Shown: positions 9,652 to 17,721, counted from the stretch's first letter. The stretch is 52,222 nucleotides of DNA from an uncultured Sphingomonadaceae bacterium (GCA_947488845.1 CANLBM010000019.1:1-52222); one strand, 5' to 3'. Translations and numbers: made by a program. The notes: a model not told the origin generated them from the sequence alone.

Positions 9652-10010
9652 CTGCGCCTCTGTTGGGGCTGATGTCCTCTTGCGATTCCAGCAACCGCTT
9701 GTTCGGCGTCCGGATCCCGGATCGAATACGTTAAAGGTTGGTGGTTATCCACGTTTCCGCTTGCGCTTCTTCGCTTCGGTTTCCAACCCGCATTTGGTCC
9801 AGTCACCTGATGATCTTCGTCAGGCTGTTACGTTCGGGCTTGCGCCTTCCCTTTCCAGTCTTTCTCCGACCACCGACCGAGAGATCATTTTCCTTTTCTT
9901 GCGAAAAACAAACTGGTCATCTCGACCATCTTCGGGTTCCCGGGCTGTCCTGCGGGTCATTGCTGACTGGTCGCTGGTTCGTCCGTTTGCCTTCCGATAA
10001 CAGATATATG
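9615..10010 (-). ncRNA. candidate structured non-coding RNA of unknown family
   Basis: The minus-strand sequence leading into the strong terminator at 9615-9651 has no plausible coding frame: frames are short, rich in rare Arg codons and without good starts. It does contain many short hairpins with GNRA-like or small loops, for example GGTCGAGATGACC, a CCTGA/TCAGG stem, GTGGATAACCAC and GCGCAAGC, with purine-rich joints between them. This pattern fits a structured RNA of roughly 350-400 nucleotides. I compared it by eye with tmRNA, RNase P RNA, 6S and SRP RNA and found no match. The 5' end is arbitrary; a TATACT box at 10062-10067 on this strand is one possible promoter element, without a matching -35. 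Confidence 0.35.
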
Positions 10011-10260
10011 ACTCCACATGCCGAGTCGCGCCTAGGGGAAAATGGAAAGTTATCCACAGGCAGTATAGTTATCGGTGGAAAACTCCTGCCGATCTGGTGG
10101 ATAAAATTGCACTTCGCGCTGTCGGGGGGATTTTTGCAAATATTGTCCGCTGGTCCGGACCTTCATTTGGGAGGGGATGGAGGAAGGGCCGGACCTTTGG
10201 ACCAATCCCGGTGCCTACTTCGGGAGGAGGAGGCGGCAACCGGGATTGTAACTGTTTATC

Positions 10261-10335
10261 TTAGCCCTGAACCGTCGAAAACAGCACGATGCTGCTGACG
10301 GAAATGGCTGCGATAATATTGAAAAGCGTTCTCAT
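10261..10335 (-). CDS. 24-residue hydrophobic peptide
   Basis: A small gene encoding 24 residues starts at the ATG at 10335, with a strong ribosome binding site (AAGGAG, about 7-8 bases upstream), and stops with TAA at 10261-10263. The peptide begins MRTLFNIIAAISVSS and continues with a hydrophobic stretch, IVLF, so it is one short membrane-type segment with a positive N-terminus and no charged residue after it. An inverted repeat (CAATCCCGG/CCGGGATTG, 10203-10249) follows the stop. It could be a small membrane protein, a type I toxin-like peptide or a leader peptide. I do not recognise a family. It lies 175 bases downstream of the DUF4197 gene on the same strand. Confidence 0.5.
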   Translation of the reverse strand: MRTLFNIIAAISVSSIVLFSTVQG

Positions 10336-10510
10336 GGATTTTCTCCTTTTTACAAACGCCAATCAAACATCTCTTTTCCTGCGTAACTTACAAGGCGGAA
10401 ATGGTCGCATCGGGAGTAGGTTTCAATTGAAAACGCAGCCCGATGTGTTGCGCATTATGCAACTGGAAAGCCATTCAAAATCCAGCAAGCACCGCTTATC
10501 CCGGCGTTTT

Positions 10511-11197
10511 CTAGAAAATGCCCTTGAACAGCTTCTTACCCTTGTCGAGCGGGTTGCTCCGGAAATTTGCCTCTTCCTTGCCGATATAGGTAAAAATACC
10601 CTCCATTGCCTGATCGGTGACGCTGTCGGTCAGACCGTCGCGCGAAAGATCCGTCCCGCCCAGTCTGGCCAGCGAAGAAATCGAGCCAAGCCGTTCGACC
10701 TGCTCGTAAGCCCCCAGTTCCCCAAGCGCCTTTTCCACCAAAGGACGGACTTTAACCGCAAGTTCTTCGCCCGACGTACGCCGGAGATAGTCGGATCCGG
10801 CCGCTTCGCCACCGGTTACAATGCCGACACCGTCCTGCAATGTGAGACCATCGATCGCCGACCGGAACACGGGCTTGGCTTCGAGCGCCGCCTTGCCCGC
10901 AGCATCGTTCAACGTCTTTGTGATATCCTTGGTCAGGCCGGCCTTGCTGGTAAAACGCAAGATACTGGTCGCCTTCTGCAGCGGACCGGGCAGCAATATC
11001 CGCACCGCTTTATCCGCATAAAAGGCTCCGGGTTCCGAAAGCTTGTCGAGGGCATTGTCGGAGGCGTCGCCCAATATGCCTTTTATCCCGGAACTTTGCG
11101 CTGCCGCGGGGGTCGCCGCAAAAGTGGCAAGCGCCAGCGGAGCCGTCGCCAGAGCGATCGTGGCGAATATTCTGCCAGAGGTTTTTCCGTGACGCAT
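10511..11197 (-). CDS. DUF4197 domain secreted protein
   Basis: A 228-residue protein whose body matches DUF4197 in layout: an SSGIKGILGDASDNALDKLSEPGAFYADKAVRILLPGPL-type N-terminal part (given in pieces: GILGDASDNAL, then AVRILLPGPL), an alpha-helical middle, and the terminal EGIFTYIGKEE and LDKGKKLFKGIF segments. An Ala-rich signal peptide ends near TPAAAQS (about residue 34), so the protein is exported to the periplasm. The ATG at 11197 is chosen because AGGAG lies 8 bases upstream; the ATG two codons earlier is too close to it. The family has no assigned biochemical function. It stands alone between the lipoprotein gene and the small peptide gene, all on the minus strand. Confidence 0.85.
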   Translation of the reverse strand: MRHGKTSGRIFATIALATAPLALATFAATPAAAQSSGIKGILGDASDNALDKLSEPGAFYADKAVRILLPGPLQKATSILRFTSKAGLTKDITKTLNDAAGKAALEAKPVFRSAIDGLTLQDGVGIVTGGEAAGSDYLRRTSGEELAVKVRPLVEKALGELGAYEQVERLGSISSLARLGGTDLSRDGLTDSVTDQAMEGIFTYIGKEEANFRSNPLDKGKKLFKGIF

Positions 11198-11310
11198 GAC
11201 CATTTCTCCTGAACTATGTCAGAGGGTCATAGCATATTTCGCTGCCCCGCGCCTGAACATGGCGAGAAATGCCGGTAAAATTATGCAAATTCGAGATTTT
11301 TCGGAAACGC

Positions 11311-11838
11311 CTAGCGTTCGGAAAATTCCAGAACGCCTTTGGTTTCTTCCCCGGACAATTCCGTCAACACCAGCGAAAACGGATCGTCCTCAGCGGTTTT
11401 ACCGGACAGATTCGTTCCATCGCGCACGACCTTGAATTCATTGCCGGTCAGCTGCGTTTCATACCAGTCGGCCAGCTTGTCGACACCCGCCGGCGCCGTG
11501 AAACCGATCCGGACCTTGCCACCCTGCCCGTCCACGTCCTTGATATCAAAACTGGTGACATGGCTGCCGGGATAGAGATCAACATCATTCATGTCGAAAT
11601 CGTCGCTGTCGAGCGTGATCGAAGGCAGATCGACTTCCATCGAGAAACCATCTGCCTTGATCGAGAACTTGCTGTCCTTACCGTCACCGCCGATTTTGAT
11701 TTTCTCGGCATCGGACTTGCTGTCATCGCTGAAATCGATCGACAGGCCAGAGCCGTCGCCGGATTCCTCGTCGGCCTTGCTGCAGGCCGACAGGGCAAGC
11801 GGCAGTACCGCGAGTAGAATCAGATTTTTCGTCGACAT
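11311..11838 (-). CDS. acidic lipoprotein of unknown function
   Basis: A 175-residue protein with a lipoprotein signal: hydrophobic LILLAVLPLALSAC with the lipobox LSAC and the lipidated Cys at 19. The next 50 residues are very acidic and Ser/Asp/Lys-rich (GLSIDFSDDSKSDAEK). The C-terminal part, about 95-175, is folded-looking and contains GKVRIGFTAPAGVDKLADWYETQL, recalling small domains that act on protein stability or envelope stress, but I cannot name a family. The ribosome binding site GGAGG, 7 bases before the ATG, is the right arm of a perfect 15-base hairpin (11846-11883), so expression may be controlled at translation. The SDR gene ends 71 bases upstream. Confidence 0.75.
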   Translation of the reverse strand: MSTKNLILLAVLPLALSACSKADEESGDGSGLSIDFSDDSKSDAEKIKIGGDGKDSKFSIKADGFSMEVDLPSITLDSDDFDMNDVDLYPGSHVTSFDIKDVDGQGGKVRIGFTAPAGVDKLADWYETQLTGNEFKVVRDGTNLSGKTAEDDPFSLVLTELSGEETKGVLEFSER

Positions 11839-11845
11839 GCTCTTT

Positions 11846-11883
11846 CCTCCAGACTGTATTGCTATGTTAATACAGTCTGGAGG
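11846..11883 (-). promoter_or_regulatory. perfect hairpin covering the lipoprotein ribosome binding site
   Basis: CCTCCAGACTGTATT and AATACAGTCTGGAGG are exact inverse complements of 15 bases, separated by 8 bases. In the minus-strand mRNA the GGAGG of the right arm is the only ribosome binding site of the lipoprotein gene, so the hairpin would hide it. No U run follows, so it is not an ordinary terminator of the upstream SDR gene. It could instead be a repressor operator at the DNA level, since it lies between gene end and gene start. Confidence 0.6.
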
Positions 11884-11909
11884 TCAATCCGTCAAGAGAC
11901 TAGCGCTAA

Positions 11910-12701
11910 TCAGGGGTCGATCGACGTTCCGGGGCCGGGGGCATTTACCACACCGCCGTCGACGGGAATGGTCGTACCGACGACATAATCCCCGGCGGAG
12001 CTTGCGAGAAATACCGCTGCGGATGCCATATCCTCGGGCCGGCCAATGCGCTTGGCAGGAATGCCCTTCTCGACGGCGTTTTCGTGATCGCGAGCGGCCT
12101 TGTTCATCGACGAGGCAAAGGCACCGGGCGCTATCCCGGTCATGATGATATCTTCCTGCACCAGTTTCGACGCCATTTTGCGGGTCAGATGGATGACCGC
12201 TGCCTTGGATGCCTGATAGCTGTAGGTCTCCCAGGGATTGACCTTCATGCCGTCGATCGACGCGATATTGATAACCTTGGCCGGACGCTCAAAGCTGGCA
12301 GCCGCTTTCAGTTGCGGGTGCAGCGCCTGGGTCAGGAAGAACAGGCCTTTGACATTGGTGTCCATGACCTTGTCCCAGCCGGATTCCGGAAAATCGACAT
12401 ATTCCGCACCCCAGGCCACACCGGCGTTGTTGACGAGTATGTCGAGCTTCTCTTCGCGCGACGCGATCTCGGCAGCCAGGGCCTTGCAGCCTTCATAGGT
12501 CGAAATATCGCCCTGGATATAGGTGCAATTGTCGCCAAATTCGGCAGCAGCGGCTTCGCCCTGATCGGCCTTGCGGCCCGAAATATAGACTTTGGCCCCC
12601 TGTGCCAGAAATCCTTCGGTGATCATCGCACCAATACCGCGCTGGCCGCCAGTCACCAAAGCAACACGTCCCTCAAGCGAGAAAAGTTTGTTAAAATCCA
12701 T
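11910..12701 (-). CDS. short-chain dehydrogenase/reductase (SDR)
   Basis: A 263-residue classical SDR. The cofactor motif TGGQRGIG is at 17-24, NNAG at 91-94, catalytic Ser148 and the YxxxK pair Tyr162/Lys166. The PVDGG motif near the end is usual for reductases that use NAD(P). The ATG at 12701 has AAGGA at 8 bases; the ATG two codons upstream is too close to the ribosome binding site. It follows the two acyl-CoA dehydrogenase genes on the minus strand with a gap of only 12 bases, so it belongs to the same operon and probably oxidises a hydroxyl group on the acyl-CoA made there. The exact substrate is unknown. Confidence 0.88.
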   Translation of the reverse strand: MDFNKLFSLEGRVALVTGGQRGIGAMITEGFLAQGAKVYISGRKADQGEAAAAEFGDNCTYIQGDISTYEGCKALAAEIASREEKLDILVNNAGVAWGAEYVDFPESGWDKVMDTNVKGLFFLTQALHPQLKAAASFERPAKVINIASIDGMKVNPWETYSYQASKAAVIHLTRKMASKLVQEDIIMTGIAPGAFASSMNKAARDHENAVEKGIPAKRIGRPEDMASAAVFLASSAGDYVVGTTIPVDGGVVNAPGPGTSIDP

Positions 12702-12713
12702 CGTCATTATCCT

Positions 12714-13850
12714 TTAATAGCCGTGCATTTCGGCGACGAGATTGGTGTGATAATTCACATCACCCATGAATTCCTGCAACGCGCGGTCGCGCTTCATATA
12801 GAGGCCGATATCATATTCATCGGTCATCCCTACGCCACCGTGCATCTGGACGCCTTCCTTGACCGAAAGCGCTGTTGCCTTGCCGGCCTTTGCCTTGGCG
12901 ACGGAAACCATCATGTCGGCACTGGCCGAGCCTTCGTCGAGCAATTGCTGGGCTTTCAATACGGTGGCCCGCGCCACTTCGATCTCGCTGTAGAGATGCG
13001 AAATACGGTGCTGCAGCGCCTGGAACGATCCGATCAGCGAACCGAACTGGCTCCGGCCCTTGATATAGTCGACGGTGATATCCATCGCACCGGAACCCAC
13101 GCCGAGCGTTTCGGCTGCGGCACCGGAGCGACCGGCATTGAGCAAGCGCCGCAAGACCGCATCGCCGTCGTCGACTTCGCCGACCACTGCGTCGGCGTCG
13201 ACGAGAACGCCGTCAAACTGCATATGCGCTGCCATCGCGCTGTCAACCAGCCGCGCATTGTCTCTGGCGAGACCCTTTGCACTGGTATCGACCGCGAAAA
13301 GCGTCAGGCCTTTTTCATCGCCAGCCTTGCCGCTGGTCCGCGCTGCGACGAGGACCATGTCCGCCGAACCGCCCTGGACCACGAACTGCTTCTTGCCATC
13401 CAGCTTGAAGCCATTGCCTTCGCGGGTTGCTGCCATGCTGATCTGGTCCGGACGATGTTTCGCGCCCTCGTCAATCGCCAGCGCAAGCACCGTATCTCCG
13501 GAAAGGATGCCCGGGAAATATTTGTCGCGCAGAGCCTTGCCGCCCGCATTGAGCGCTTCGACTCCGGCAACCGCCGTGGTCAGAAAAGGCGATGGCGTGA
13601 GGTTGCGTCCGATTTCTTCGAGTACGACACCCGCTTCGACATGACCGAGCCCGAGACCGCCTTCGTCTTCACCAATCAATATGCCGGTAAAACCCATTTC
13701 GGCGAACTGCTTCCACAAAGCGTGCGAGAAGCCGTCCTTGCACTGCTTGTCACGGAATTCGCGCATGTGCGAGACCGGTGCCTCGCCCTTCATAAATTCT
13801 ACCGCGCTGTCGTGGAGCATCTTCTGATCGTCGTTCAAATAAAGAGGCAT
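12714..13850 (-). CDS. acyl-CoA dehydrogenase, probable non-catalytic subunit of a heteromer
   Basis: A 378-residue acyl-CoA dehydrogenase family protein. The N-terminal helical domain and the middle beta domain are recognisable, but the signature loop is degenerate (LALAIDEGAKHRP in place of the usual TEPxxGSD). The end reads MHGGVGMTDEYDIGLYMKRDRALQEFMG, so the catalytic-loop motif IYEGT is absent. It pairs with the adjacent gene, which keeps both motifs. Such two-gene pairs form alpha2-beta2 enzymes in the steroid side-chain and ring degradation pathways of other bacteria (ChsE and IpdE types). I infer the same arrangement here; the substrate may be a large or cyclic acyl-CoA. Confidence 0.82.
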   Translation of the reverse strand: MPLYLNDDQKMLHDSAVEFMKGEAPVSHMREFRDKQCKDGFSHALWKQFAEMGFTGILIGEDEGGLGLGHVEAGVVLEEIGRNLTPSPFLTTAVAGVEALNAGGKALRDKYFPGILSGDTVLALAIDEGAKHRPDQISMAATREGNGFKLDGKKQFVVQGGSADMVLVAARTSGKAGDEKGLTLFAVDTSAKGLARDNARLVDSAMAAHMQFDGVLVDADAVVGEVDDGDAVLRRLLNAGRSGAAAETLGVGSGAMDITVDYIKGRSQFGSLIGSFQALQHRISHLYSEIEVARATVLKAQQLLDEGSASADMMVSVAKAKAGKATALSVKEGVQMHGGVGMTDEYDIGLYMKRDRALQEFMGDVNYHTNLVAEMHGY

Positions 13851-13932
13851 TTTCTAGTCCTTATCTTGTTCTGTGCACTGCGAGCGCGCTCGCAAACCCG
13901 TTCCGCTGGAACGGTGGTCGGGAAGAGCCCTG

Positions 13933-15126
13933 CTAGGCGCCGGGCAACCGCAATATCTGCTTGGAGATGACGTTCAGCATGACTTCGCTGGTGCCGCCCT
14001 CGATGCTGTTGGCTTTGGTCCGCAACCAGTCGCGTGCGGTAAGGCCGCCGTTGCTGGCATCGCTTTCCCATTCCAGAACCGCGCTGCCGCCAGCCGCCAT
14101 GATCAGTTCGTAACGGCTCTTGTTGAGCTCGGTGCCGACATATTTCATCATATTGGGTTGCGCCGGATGGCAGAGGCCCGCCTTGAACGTGTCGCCGAAA
14201 CGCTCGGCCATCGCGCGGAAGGCGAGCAGTTCCATGTCGAGGTCAGCCAGTTTCGCGCGGAGGATCGGATCGTCGAGACGGCCCATTTCATCGCGACCGA
14301 TCTTGTCGGCAAATTTCTCGCCCAACGAGCTGCCGGCCGATCCGCCCTGACCGGAGATCATGCTGCGTTCGTGGCCGAGCAGATATTTGGCGACGTCCCA
14401 GCCCTTGTTTTCTTCATAGACAATGGCGGATACGTCTTCGCCGTAGGTCTTCGGCACTTTGACATCGTCAAAGAAAGTCTCGCAAAATGGCGAATTGCCG
14501 GAGATCAGCTTGATCGGCTTGGTCGAGACGCCTTCGCTGGCCATATCGAACAACAGGAAGGTGATGCCTTTGTGCTTCTCGTTCTTGTCGGTGCGGGTCA
14601 GGCAGAAGATCCAGTCGGCCTGATCGGCGTAGCTGGTCCAGATTTTCTGGCCGTTGACCAGATAATGATCGCCCTGGTCGATCGCACTGGTTTGCAGCGA
14701 GGCGAGATCGGAGCCGGAGCCCGGTTCTGAATAGCCCTGGCACCAGCGTATCTCTCCGCGAGCGATCTGCGGCAGAAAATGTTTCTTCTGCGCTTCGGTG
14801 CCGAAGTGCAGCAGTGCGGGGCCAAGCATCCAGATGCCAAAGCTCGACAAAGGAGACCGGCATCTGAGCCGCGCCATTTCCTGACCGAGAACTTTTGCTT
14901 CGGCCCGCGACAGTCCGCCGCCGCCATATTCTTTCGGCCAGTCGGGTACCGTCCAGCCTTTGGCCGCCATGATATCGAGCCATTCTTTCTGGCCCGGCTT
15001 GAACGTCGCATTGCGGCCGCCCCAGACGGCATCGTCCTCGCTCGTCATTGGCTCGCGCATCTCCGGGGGGCAGTTGGCTTCGAGCCAGGAGGCGGTTTCC
15101 GCCCGGAATGTTTCAAGATCGGACAT
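13933..15126 (-). CDS. acyl-CoA dehydrogenase, probable catalytic subunit
   Basis: A 397-residue acyl-CoA dehydrogenase. The flavin and substrate signature GYSEPGSGSDLASL is intact (about 131-144), NGQKIWTS follows, and the C-terminus carries the SIEGGTSEVMLN segment with the catalytic-loop Glu. The ATG at 15126 is preceded by AGGA; a GTG one codon before could also be used. It is the first gene of a minus-strand operon with the second dehydrogenase subunit and an SDR. An 18-base perfect palindrome (15139-15156) sits just upstream of the start and probably binds a repressor. The neighbouring plus-strand SDR is transcribed divergently from the same intergenic region. Confidence 0.9.
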   Translation of the reverse strand: MSDLETFRAETASWLEANCPPEMREPMTSEDDAVWGGRNATFKPGQKEWLDIMAAKGWTVPDWPKEYGGGGLSRAEAKVLGQEMARLRCRSPLSSFGIWMLGPALLHFGTEAQKKHFLPQIARGEIRWCQGYSEPGSGSDLASLQTSAIDQGDHYLVNGQKIWTSYADQADWIFCLTRTDKNEKHKGITFLLFDMASEGVSTKPIKLISGNSPFCETFFDDVKVPKTYGEDVSAIVYEENKGWDVAKYLLGHERSMISGQGGSAGSSLGEKFADKIGRDEMGRLDDPILRAKLADLDMELLAFRAMAERFGDTFKAGLCHPAQPNMMKYVGTELNKSRYELIMAAGGSAVLEWESDASNGGLTARDWLRTKANSIEGGTSEVMLNVISKQILRLPGA

Positions 15127-15138
15127 CACGAATTTCCT

Positions 15139-15156
15139 TTTAATTGATCAATTAAA
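15139..15156. promoter_or_regulatory. AT-rich perfect palindrome, candidate operator
   Basis: TTTAATTGATCAATTAAA reads the same on both strands over all 18 bases and lies 13 bases upstream of the acyl-CoA dehydrogenase start, in the divergent promoter region. A related but imperfect site (TTAATTGCATAGTTAAA) lies at about 17690-17707, before the plus-strand dehydrogenase gene. The form suits a dimeric TetR- or MarR-type repressor that responds to acyl-CoA. No such regulator gene is in the window. Confidence 0.5.
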
Positions 15157-15357
15157 GTTCGACTATCATAAATGCGTGGATTGATTCAACGATTCCCTTC
15201 GTCGGAAGTCAAAAAGAATCAGGGAATCAAGCGCATGTTTTTTCGACGACCGATCAGGCTTCCGATTTCCGTAACGGAAACGGACATGGTCAGCACAAGT
15301 GATTGACGTTCAAAAATGTCGTTGCTTTAATGAAGAAAAAAAAGGGAGCGCAAGAGG

Positions 15358-16194
15358 ATGCGATTTAAAGGCAAGACTGCCGTGATAACCGGCGGATCAT
15401 CAGGCATCGGACGCAGCAGCGTCGAGCTTTTTCTGCGCGAAGGCGCCACCGTTGTAATGGGCGACATCGATGAAGCGGAAGGCACCGCGATGATGTCGGC
15501 GATGGGCGACGGCTTTCTGTTCAGGAAATGCGATGTCACCAGGGAAGCCGAAGTGAAAGCGCTGATGGACTATGCTGCTGAGCAGACCGGCGGCATTGAT
15601 ATCGTGTTCAACAATGCGGGTGCCGGCGGACCGCGCGCTCCGATAGACGAAATCAGCGGCGACGACTGGGACTTTGCCATGGCCTTGCTGCTCAAGTCCG
15701 TTGCCATGGGTATCCGCCACGCCGCGCCGCATCTGAAAAAACGCGGCGGCGGAGCGATCGTCAACACAGCATCCATTTGCGCGTTCCAGGCCGGCTATGG
15801 CCCGATTGCCTATTCCACTGCCAAGGCTGGTGTATTGCATCTGACCAAAGTGGCTGCAGCCGAGCTGGCCCAATATAATATCCGCGTGAACGCGATCTGT
15901 CCCGGCTTCATCCAGACCAATATTTTCGCCGCGACCGTCGGCGCCAATAAGGAAGAGTCACGAGAAATAAATACGGTTCTCGGCCAGGCAGCTGCAAATG
16001 CCCAGCCCGTTGCCCGTCCCGGAGTGCCCAGCGATATCGCCGAGGCGGCCGCCTATCTGGCGTCCGATGCCGCCGGCTTTGTCACGGGCACGCATTTGCT
16101 GGTCGACGGCGGTATGCTGGTCGGCACCCAGGGCAGCTGGAATCCGGAAATACCCGGCATGCTGGACGCGATCTTGCCGGAGCATCTGCGTTGA
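15358..16194 (+). CDS. short-chain dehydrogenase/reductase (SDR)
   Basis: A 278-residue classical SDR with TGGSSGIG at 11-18, Asp36 in VVMGDID suggesting NAD preference, NNAG at 85-88, Ser139, and Tyr152/Lys156 in AYSTAKAG. A C-terminal extension of about 25 residues follows the VDGGM motif. GGGAG lies about 12 bases before the ATG. Its stop codon overlaps the TTG start of the next gene by four bases, so it is translationally coupled to the membrane carrier. Probably it oxidises an alcohol on a substrate brought in by that carrier; this is inference from the gene order. Confidence 0.88.
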   Translation: MRFKGKTAVITGGSSGIGRSSVELFLREGATVVMGDIDEAEGTAMMSAMGDGFLFRKCDVTREAEVKALMDYAAEQTGGIDIVFNNAGAGGPRAPIDEISGDDWDFAMALLLKSVAMGIRHAAPHLKKRGGGAIVNTASICAFQAGYGPIAYSTAKAGVLHLTKVAAAELAQYNIRVNAICPGFIQTNIFAATVGANKEESREINTVLGQAAANAQPVARPGVPSDIAEAAAYLASDAAGFVTGTHLLVDGGMLVGTQGSWNPEIPGMLDAILPEHLR

Positions 16195-17621
16195 GAGAAA
16201 CTCCGGACAAGCTGCCGCTCAAAACCAAGATTCTATATGGTTTCGGTTCCGCCGCATACGGTATCAAGGATAACGGGTTCTCCGTCTTTCTGCTTTTCTA
16301 TTATAATCAGGTGATCGGAATGCGGGCTGATGTCGTCAGCCTGGCGATTGCCATTGCCCTGTTCGTCGATGCCTTTATCGATCCGCTGATCGGCCAGATG
16401 ACCGACCGGACCAAAACGCCGATCGGACGGCGTCACCCTTGGCTATACGGGGCGGCACTTCCGATTGCGGCGGCGTGGCTGTTGTTGTGGCATCCCCCCG
16501 AGGCCAGCGCCACGATACAGTTTTTCTATCTTCTGACGATGGCGATGCTCGTGCGGATATCCCTGTCCGCTTATGAAGTACCCTCACTGGCGTTGCTACC
16601 GGAACTCAGTCGCGATTATCATGATCGCACGAGCATCTTGCGCTATCGCAGCCTGTTCGGCTGGGCGAGCGGGCTCGGTATCATGGTTCTTGCTTACGGC
16701 ATCCTGCTGGTACCCAGCGAAAAATATCCTGTCGGGCTTCTCAATATCGACGGTTATTCGACATTCGCCATCATCGGTGCCTGCATCATGGCTTTTGCCG
16801 TCCTGGTGTCGGCTCTTAGCACTCACAAGCGGACGGTCGCGCGCTATAAGGCCGAGCACGCACCTCCGAAAACCGCAGAAGGTTTTTCCGAAATGCTCTC
16901 GGCATTCCGTTTTTCACCCTTTCTGTTGTTGATGCTCGCCGGCGTGTTCGCCTTTACCAATCAGGGACTGCTGTTTTCGATGACGCCCTATCTGCTGACT
17001 CACGTCTGGGAATTCGGTTCTGCGGAAATGACGCTCTATTCGGCCGTTCTGTTCATCGGGGTCATTCTGGCTTTTCTTCTTGTCACCCCGATTTCCGTAC
17101 GGACAGGAAAACCGAAAGGCGCGGCGTTTTTTACGCTATTTGCGGTGGTTATCGGGACGGCACCATATTGGCTGCGTATGGCCGGCCTGTTTCCTGAACC
17201 CGGTTCCCCCTATCTCATCCCCATCCTCTTCACGTTGCTCGTTATCGGAATCGCGGCGAGTATCTCCGCTATGATATTGACCTTCTCGATGATGGCCGAT
17301 GTCACAGATGCCTATGAATTTGACGCTGGCAAACGAGCGGAAGGCCTGTTCTCTTCGGGCATGTGGTTCATGCAGAAAATGGTCGGCGGCATGGGAATTT
17401 TACTGGCCGGCCTGATCATTTCGTTCATCCAGTTGCCGACGCAAGCGGTTCCCGGAACTGTTGATCCCGCAATTGTCGACAATCTGGCATTGATTTTTGT
17501 GTCGTTGGTGACCGTGATCGGACTTGCGGGAACATGGGCCTACACTCTGTTTCCTCTGGGCGAACAGGATCATGGCGAACGTATCTCGAAGCTGGCGGCC
17601 TCCATGCCGCAGGTGAAGTGA
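16191..17621 (+). CDS. MFS carrier of the glycoside-pentoside-hexuronide (GPH, MelB-like) type
   Basis: A 476-residue inner-membrane transporter with about 12 predicted membrane segments. The GPH hallmarks are present: FGSAAYGIKDNGFSVFLLFYYNQV in segment 1 (given as FGSAAYGIKDN and FLLFYYNQV) and DAFIDPLIGQMTDRTKTPIGRRHPW split as DAFIDPLIGQMTDRT and GRRHPW, the cation-symport loop between segments 2 and 3. The start is TTG at 16191, inside the stop of the SDR gene, with GGAG 8 bases upstream. Although the family name refers to sugars, members in catabolic gene clusters of sphingomonads sit beside acyl-CoA enzymes. The substrate here is therefore more likely a carboxylate or terpenoid than a sugar, which I cannot prove. 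Confidence 0.88.
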   Translation: MRETPDKLPLKTKILYGFGSAAYGIKDNGFSVFLLFYYNQVIGMRADVVSLAIAIALFVDAFIDPLIGQMTDRTKTPIGRRHPWLYGAALPIAAAWLLLWHPPEASATIQFFYLLTMAMLVRISLSAYEVPSLALLPELSRDYHDRTSILRYRSLFGWASGLGIMVLAYGILLVPSEKYPVGLLNIDGYSTFAIIGACIMAFAVLVSALSTHKRTVARYKAEHAPPKTAEGFSEMLSAFRFSPFLLLMLAGVFAFTNQGLLFSMTPYLLTHVWEFGSAEMTLYSAVLFIGVILAFLLVTPISVRTGKPKGAAFFTLFAVVIGTAPYWLRMAGLFPEPGSPYLIPILFTLLVIGIAASISAMILTFSMMADVTDAYEFDAGKRAEGLFSSGMWFMQKMVGGMGILLAGLIISFIQLPTQAVPGTVDPAIVDNLALIFVSLVTVIGLAGTWAYTLFPLGEQDHGERISKLAASMPQVK

Positions 17622-17721
17622 AGATGCCGGAACAAAAACTATTCCGACTAACCGTTTTCGCTGTGGCAAAGCCGCACGGCCTCTGATAAGTTAATTGCAT
17701 AGTTAAAAAAAGGAATTGGGC

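Noticed and set aside
9276..9806. Minus-strand frame of about 176 codons in the gene-free stretch
   Set aside because: It runs through the strong terminator and the G8 run and has no credible start. Only its last 40 codons look protein-like, so I did not list it as a gene.
9615..10010. tmRNA, RNase P RNA or 6S RNA identity for the RNA candidate
   Set aside because: I looked for a tag reading frame with a stop, a tRNA-like T-arm with CCA, and the conserved RNase P core, and found none.
9700..10110. Chromosomal replication origin
   Set aside because: Only one perfect DnaA box is present, there is no AT-rich unwinding element, and no dnaA, hemE or par genes are nearby.
12084..13970. Plus-strand frame of more than 600 codons opposite the SDR and acyl-CoA dehydrogenase genes
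   Set aside because: It is the complement of two well-supported genes, and its His/Arg/Gly-rich translation resembles no family.
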